DNA of 64,000 bases from Streptomyces iranensis. Its GTDB lineage: Bacteria > Actinomycetota > Actinomycetes > Streptomycetales > Streptomycetaceae. Below are positions 59,904 through 64,000 of this stretch, piece after piece (the stretch's first letter is position 1; each line of letters begins with the position of its first letter). The notes under the pieces are model-generated. The model was not told the origin of the DNA and did no database searches. It saw nothing but the letters and a program-made list of their open reading frames with translations. The position numbers and the translations under genes were made by a program. The DNA is taken from the NCBI RefSeq assembly GCF_017874715.1, contig NZ_JAGGLR010000028.1, positions 62,001-126,000 of the forward strand, written 5' to 3'.

Positions 59904-60896
59904 GTGAATGACACGCAGCACCAGGAAGCCGGTTTCGACAATCCCGGTTCCGAGCCCCATGTCGGGCCAAGCACCCTCAAGCGACTCGTTGCCGCATGGC
60001 CTCGACGAGCCACCATCCGTACGGACATGGCCTCTTTCATGGAATCTGGACTCCCCGATTCAGGTCAAACAGACTATCCTGTACATCTCATCCCCTTCGT
60101 CGAACATCCACGCTTCCTGGAAGCCTCTGAAGGGTCGCGTCGGCTCGTGAATACACTGGCGTGGCAGGCGTACAACGCCCGCGTCATAGCAGCCGAAGAA
60201 TATGTCGCCAACCCGACATTTGAGATGCTGACACGTGGGGTGTTCCCAGGGGTCGACCGGTACGAGGTCAAAGAGGCGTTGCAGCAATCACATATCGATG
60301 AAGTGTGGCACACCTATATGCACATGACGGCCATGCAACGCACCAAAGAGGCTCGCAAACTCACCAAAGAGCCGGACTACTCCCACCCCGTGACGAACCG
60401 GCGTCTGTTCAAGCTGACCGCGGAGCGGAGTGAGAAATGGGAGCGAGACATCCTGTTCCTGGTGTGGACAGTCGTTGGCGAGCTCCATATAAACAATTTC
60501 CTTGAACTGCTCGCACGCGACAAGACGATTCAGCCCATGCATTCGCTGGTTGCACGTTTGCACGCAAGGGATGAAGCGGCGCACGGGCCGATTGTGGCTG
60601 ACGTGATGAAAGATGTCTTTGTCCACCTCAACAAAGAACAGCGCGAACTTTTCATTCGTACGCTTCCTGACGCGATCATCGCCCTCGGAGCGCAGGACTA
60701 CGGTATCTGGTCCGACATTCTTCAGTTCGCCGAGATCCCCGGTGCCACCGAGATCCTCGCCGATACGCACCGACAGCCGGACACGGACATGATGCTCACG
60801 GACTTCTCCACGGTGGAGCGTCTGATCCGTGAGTTGGAGATTGAGGACCGCGTCGACTACGACTTCACAAATACGGCGCCGCGGCAGGGCAAGTAG
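59904..60896 (+). CDS. AurF-type di-iron N-oxygenase
   Basis: 330 residues. All seven ligands known for AurF of aureothin biosynthesis occur at constant offset: Glu98, Glu133, His136, Glu193, His220, Glu224 and His227 here, against 101, 136, 139, 196, 223, 227 and 230 in AurF (from memory). They sit in AAEEYV, IDEVWHTYMH, VVGELHINNF and LHARDEAAHG. AurF oxidises an aromatic amine to a nitro group; relatives make hydroxylamines. The start is GTG 59904 with GAGGAG upstream. It is divergent from the amino-sugar operon and 71 bp before an exporter. The substrate is unknown. Confidence 0.9.
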   Translation: MNDTQHQEAGFDNPGSEPHVGPSTLKRLVAAWPRRATIRTDMASFMESGLPDSGQTDYPVHLIPFVEHPRFLEASEGSRRLVNTLAWQAYNARVIAAEEYVANPTFEMLTRGVFPGVDRYEVKEALQQSHIDEVWHTYMHMTAMQRTKEARKLTKEPDYSHPVTNRRLFKLTAERSEKWERDILFLVWTVVGELHINNFLELLARDKTIQPMHSLVARLHARDEAAHGPIVADVMKDVFVHLNKEQRELFIRTLPDAIIALGAQDYGIWSDILQFAEIPGATEILADTHRQPDTDMMLTDFSTVERLIRELEIEDRVDYDFTNTAPRQGK

Positions 60897-60967
60897 GGGC
60901 CTGCGCCCGCAGCGCATCGCGAGCACCCCGCACGGCGCCGGCGACTGGTCAGGACGGAAGAAGTTCA

Positions 60968-62191
60968 GTGGTGCTTCACTCCCCCGAAACCATTCAGCCG
61001 TCCAAGCGGCTCTGGTCTCGAGATTTTGTGTTCTTCTTCGCGGCCCGGACTGTGTCCATCCTCGGCGACCAGATGCTGGTTCCGACCACGATCACGGTCG
61101 CCATGCTGCAGGTCGGGTACGGCGTCACCGGCGTGGGATACGCGCTCGCTGCCTACACCGCGCCGTTAGCCCTTCTTGTCGTCTTCGGGGGCGTCCTCGT
61201 AGACCGGTTCACGCCGGTGCGCGTCATGGTCGTCGCGGACATGGCCCGACTGGTCCTCTACGGAGTCCTCGCGATCTCCTTCGCCGCCGGTACGCCTGAT
61301 CTCTGGCTGATCCTCACGTTACTCGCGCTGGGCAGCATCGGCACTGCCGCCTTTCAACCCGGTTATGCGAGCGTCATTCCGCGGATCGCCGACGATGTTC
61401 AGAAGGCCAACGCGGTGATTCGTGTCACGGAGGCGCTCATGACAGTGGCGGGGCCGGCCGTCGCCGGGCTGCTCCTCGCCTTCTCGTCCGTGTCGGTCGT
61501 CCTGGCGCTCAACGCCGCGACGTTCGGAGTCAGCGGCGTCTGCCTGCTCGCGTTGCGGCTGAGGATTACCCGTTCGACTCGGCGAACGTCTCTCCGCCGC
61601 GACCTCGTCCAAGGGTGGCAGGAGTTCAGTACACGCGGCTGGCTCTGGGGAGTCATCGTGATCTGGATGTTCTACCAGACGACCGTGAACGGCCCTTTCA
61701 TCACCCTCGGGCAGAGCCTCATAACCATCGAGCACGGAGAAGGCACTCTCGGTTTCATCATGTCGATGTTCGGCCTGGGGAGTGTTCTGGGCGGGCTCGT
61801 CGCCGTGCGGCTCAAGCCTCCGTACCCGCTACGGGGAGGCGCCATCGCCCTGGTCGGCACCGCCTTCAGCCTCCTCGCGATGGCTCTCCATCAGCCTCCT
61901 CCAGTGATCGCGGCTGGTTACATCCTGCACGGAGCGGGTTCCGCATTGTGGTTGATCATGTTTCAGACGAGCGTGCAGACCAAGATTCCCCCCGATGTAC
62001 TCGGCCGGGTGCACGCCTACGACGTCGCAGGATCACTCATCATGAAACCCGTGGGACAGATGGCCGTCGGACCGGTCGCCCTTGGGGTCGGGGCCGTGCC
62101 GGTGCTGTTCTTCTCTCTGGCCATGCTCTTGGCCACCGTCGGGTTGCTGCTCGCTGTCCCATCGATTCGCAATCTGCGAAGGGCCACCTGA
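60968..62191 (+). CDS. MFS exporter of the low-GC cluster
   Basis: 407 residues with about twelve membrane segments. Motif A-like loop GGVLVDRFTPVRVMVVADM after helix 2; the sequence resembles the MFS_3 group that includes siderophore and macrolide exporters. GTG 60968, with GGAAGAAG upstream. Two TTA leucine codons (codons 67 and 118) make translation dependent on the bldA tRNA in streptomycetes. It probably exports the product of the cluster or confers self-resistance. Confidence 0.86.
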   Translation: MVLHSPETIQPSKRLWSRDFVFFFAARTVSILGDQMLVPTTITVAMLQVGYGVTGVGYALAAYTAPLALLVVFGGVLVDRFTPVRVMVVADMARLVLYGVLAISFAAGTPDLWLILTLLALGSIGTAAFQPGYASVIPRIADDVQKANAVIRVTEALMTVAGPAVAGLLLAFSSVSVVLALNAATFGVSGVCLLALRLRITRSTRRTSLRRDLVQGWQEFSTRGWLWGVIVIWMFYQTTVNGPFITLGQSLITIEHGEGTLGFIMSMFGLGSVLGGLVAVRLKPPYPLRGGAIALVGTAFSLLAMALHQPPPVIAAGYILHGAGSALWLIMFQTSVQTKIPPDVLGRVHAYDVAGSLIMKPVGQMAVGPVALGVGAVPVLFFSLAMLLATVGLLLAVPSIRNLRRAT

Positions 62192-62785
62192 GTTGTTCGA
62201 CAGCGCTCCCATGACCAGCCTGGACCGTGATCCGCCGGCCGACCAGACCAAAGGGTGGCCTGTTTGGGTGGATCCGCACCTTTCTGGACGGGTGACGATC
62301 GAGTCGATTTGCCGACCATGGACCCCTGAGTTGATCAAGTATATTTCGACTGTCATCATGGTCAGTTCCATCGGGTTCCCGTCAAAATGGCCTCACTTCA
62401 CCATTATCCGTTCCTTGCACTGTGACACGAGTGCGTCCACGTGCGGAGATCTCCGGGCCGAATCGGCTTCCGTGGCGGGCCAATCTGGTGTTGTCGCAGT
62501 TCAACCCCCTCTCCCAAGCACGGTATCCGGGCATTGGGGTCAGGCGCCGTCTCGGCGCTCGGCGGGTGAGCCGGTCGACCCACGCGTCTTTGCTCGGACG
62601 TCACTCCGTGTCGGCTGAAAATGATCGAAGCCCAGGCCGGGGGCATATCTTCGCCAAGACTTCATCAGTAGCGTCTTGTGAGTTCCACGTTCGTCACCTT
62701 TGGTCTCGAAGGAGCGGTCGCAGAGTTGGGGGAGCTCAAATTGACCCAAGAAGCCTCGAACCGGGCAGTGGGAACGGAGGCATTC
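62192..62785. other. Gene-free region before the StrR-like gene
   Basis: 594 bp of mixed composition without a supported gene. It holds a half StrR site (GTTCGACAG at 62193-62201) and a degenerate pair, TTTCGACTG (62344-62352) and CAGTTCCAT (62363-62371), with 10 instead of 11 bp between. The frames here lack ribosome binding sites and normal codon bias. Confidence 0.55.
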
Positions 62786-63769
62786 ATGTCGCCGAGCAGT
62801 CACGACGCAACGGGCAAGCGTCCCGTACAGATCGTGCCGATAGCCAAACTCAAGTCGGCCGACTCGCCTCGGCTACTAGGGCTTGACAAACAACACATCA
62901 ATGCCCTGGCCACTTCTGACGAACCGTTTCCTCCCATCATCGTCCATCGCACGAGCATGCGAGTTGTCGACGGCATGCACCGGCTGCGCGCGGCCGAACT
63001 CCGGGGTAGCGAAGCCATGGAAGTGGTGTACTTCGACGGCGACGACGAGAGCGCCTTCCTGCGCGCGGTCCGGGAGAACACGGCCCACGGCTTGCGTCTT
63101 TCGTCGGCCGATCGCACCGCGGCGGCCGCTCGCATTCTGTGCGGCAGCCCGCACTGGTCCGACCGGAGGATTGCTTCAGTGGTCGGTCTGTCGCCGACAA
63201 CTGTTGGTGCGATACGCCGCCGTTCGACTGTCCAAAGCGAACAGTCGAACGCGAGGATGGGCCGCGACGGCCGCACCCGACCGCTCGACAACGGCCCCGG
63301 TCGCTTGATCGCCGGCAAACTGTTATTGGAAAAGCCGGACGCATCGGTCCGCGAGGTCGCCAGAACCGCGGGCATCTCGCTGTCGACTGCCTACGACGTG
63401 TACAAGCGGGTGCGAACCGGTTCGTCCCCAGTAGCCCCCAAACAACGGCACGAAGCCGCCGCGGGGCTCGGGCAGAACCCTCCCGAGCCCCACACGGAGC
63501 AACGAGCGGATCCCAGCTGCCAGATCGACTATCAGCGCGATCTCAGCGCCCTGAGAAAGGACCCCTCCCTCCGCCTGAGTGAGAGAGGACGGAGCCTTAT
63601 CCGTTGGCTGAGCTCCCCGGCAGCCGACGAGAAGCTGCGCTGTCGCCTGCTCGAGAGCGTGCCTCTGCACTGCGTTCCCCTCGTGGTGCGCCTGGCCAGA
63701 GAGAACAGCCGTGTGTGGCATAGGTTCGCGGATCTCTTGGAGAGGCGTGAGCAAGCTTCTTCCACATGA
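62786..63769 (+). CDS. StrR-type (ParB-like N-domain) pathway activator
   Basis: 327 residues from ATG 62786, which follows GGAGG by five bases; a GTG at 62678 has no such site. The N-terminal ParB/Srx-like domain (about 15-110) has VPIAKLKSADSPRLLG, PPIIVHRTSMRVVDGMHRLRAAELRG and VVYFDGDDESAFLRAVREN. A helix-turn-helix, SDRRIASVVGLSPTTVGAIRRRS, follows near 135-157. This is the layout of StrR, NovG and related activators of aminoglycoside, aminocoumarin and glycopeptide clusters. Codon 180 is TTA. An exact StrR-type operator lies within the gene at 63222-63250. Confidence 0.88.
   Translation: MSPSSHDATGKRPVQIVPIAKLKSADSPRLLGLDKQHINALATSDEPFPPIIVHRTSMRVVDGMHRLRAAELRGSEAMEVVYFDGDDESAFLRAVRENTAHGLRLSSADRTAAAARILCGSPHWSDRRIASVVGLSPTTVGAIRRRSTVQSEQSNARMGRDGRTRPLDNGPGRLIAGKLLLEKPDASVREVARTAGISLSTAYDVYKRVRTGSSPVAPKQRHEAAAGLGQNPPEPHTEQRADPSCQIDYQRDLSALRKDPSLRLSERGRSLIRWLSSPAADEKLRCRLLESVPLHCVPLVVRLARENSRVWHRFADLLERREQASST
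63222..63250. promoter_or_regulatory. Exact StrR-type operator inside the StrR-like gene
   Basis: GTTCGACTG at 63222-63230 and CAGTCGAAC at 63242-63250 with exactly 11 bp between. This equals the published StrR consensus GTTCGACTG-N11-CAGTCGAAC. It lies in the region encoding residues 146-155 of the StrR-like protein. From memory, strR of S. griseus also has an internal site acting on the downstream gene. Confidence 0.85.
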
Positions 63770-63803
63770 CCCGGGCATCTCTCAGGAAGGTGTGACCTCG
63801 ATC

Positions 63804-64000
63804 ATGGTCCCAAAAGCGGCGCTCTTCGACCTCGACGGCACCCTGGTGGCCACCGAGCACCGCAGCCGGTCGGCGTGGACCCGGCTGTTCCTGGCACATG
63901 GGCTGCCGGTCGACGATGAACTGCTGGCGACCTTCGTGGGACGGCGCGGCAGGGATACGCTGGCCGAGCATCTGCACCGGTTCCCCGGTGGAACGGTCGA
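63804..64000 (+). CDS. HAD-family phosphatase, 3' end beyond the window
   Basis: First 65 codons of a HAD hydrolase: AALFDLDGTLVATEHRS is motif I with the nucleophile Asp, followed by a helical cap (WTRLFLAHGLPVDDELLATFVGRRG), as in phosphoglycolate phosphatase/beta-phosphoglucomutase relatives. ATG 63804 is used; a GTG at 63792 in frame is an alternative. AGGAAGG lies at 63784-63790. It is 34 bp after the StrR-like gene and downstream of its internal operator, so it likely belongs to the cluster and could remove a sugar phosphate. Confidence 0.82.
   Translation, partial: MVPKAALFDLDGTLVATEHRSRSAWTRLFLAHGLPVDDELLATFVGRRGRDTLAEHLHRFPGGTV

Noticed and set aside
62344..62371. Second StrR operator upstream of the regulator
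   Set aside because: The right arm is degenerate and the spacing is 10 rather than 11 bp; kept only as a note.
62082..62618. 178-residue frame between the exporter and the StrR-like gene
   Set aside because: It starts within the exporter gene, lacks a ribosome binding site and has no recognisable domain.

Overview
The window is high-GC actinobacterial DNA. GTG and TTG starts, GGAGG-type ribosome binding sites, third-position G/C bias, Tat and lipoprotein signals, LacI/TetR/MerR/StrR-type regulators, rare TTA codons and many secreted glycosidases all point to a Streptomyces. I cannot name the species. No rRNA, tRNA, CRISPR array or complete insertion sequence was seen.

Layout. 1-6.2 kb: end of an MFS transporter, a cysteine hydrolase, a TetR/EamA pair with a palindromic operator, a small unknown protein, a Tat-exported FAD dehydrogenase, and a lone [2Fe-2S] protein preceded by a cobalamin riboswitch. 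6.5-12.2 kb: a LacI-controlled unit made of M24 peptidase, carbon-nitrogen hydrolase and APC permease, the LacI repressor, and an ATP-binding (anti-sigma-type) protein. Five copies of a GCAGAAGCGCTTCTGC operator link these genes, and two promoters have the same operator-in-spacer design. 12.6-25.1 kb: GH97 glycosidase, an M48-like membrane peptidase with a partner, PHP phosphoesterase, a GH65 phosphorylase/beta-phosphoglucomutase/Gfo-Idh group, a beta-propeller protein, and a MarR/MFS pair. 25.2-25.9 kb: a Doc-like toxin/antitoxin pair. 25.9-48 kb: a plant-polysaccharide and sugar-acid region (carbon-nitrogen hydrolase, mannonate dehydratase-type enolase, two aldo/keto reductases, GH5, two DUF1680 proteins of the GH127 type, three GH43-type proteins, an FG-GAP protein, a propeller lectin), with a COG0523 metallochaperone and a MerR-PP2C fusion. 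48-55.4 kb: a polar amino-acid ABC transporter, a LacI regulator, a CE7 esterase, a CaiB/BaiF CoA-transferase and a DUF2071 protein.

55.5-64 kb differs from the rest. Base composition drops sharply (about 50% G+C in two counted lines, against 80% in a counted line of a neighbouring gene). The genes look like one flank of a biosynthetic cluster: a five-gene minus-strand operon (Nudix, inositol-monophosphatase-like, DegT/StrS aminotransferase, Gfo/Idh dehydrogenase, DOMON-like protein), divergent from an AurF-type di-iron N-oxygenase and an exporter. A StrR-type activator follows, carrying a TTA codon and an exact StrR-type operator inside its own reading frame, and then the start of a HAD phosphatase. 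My reading is an amino-sugar or aminocyclitol product whose amine, or another amine, is N-oxygenated. The product is unknown and the cluster runs past the right edge.

Short tandem repeats (9-23 bp units) occur repeatedly at gene ends and between genes, and are recorded separately.
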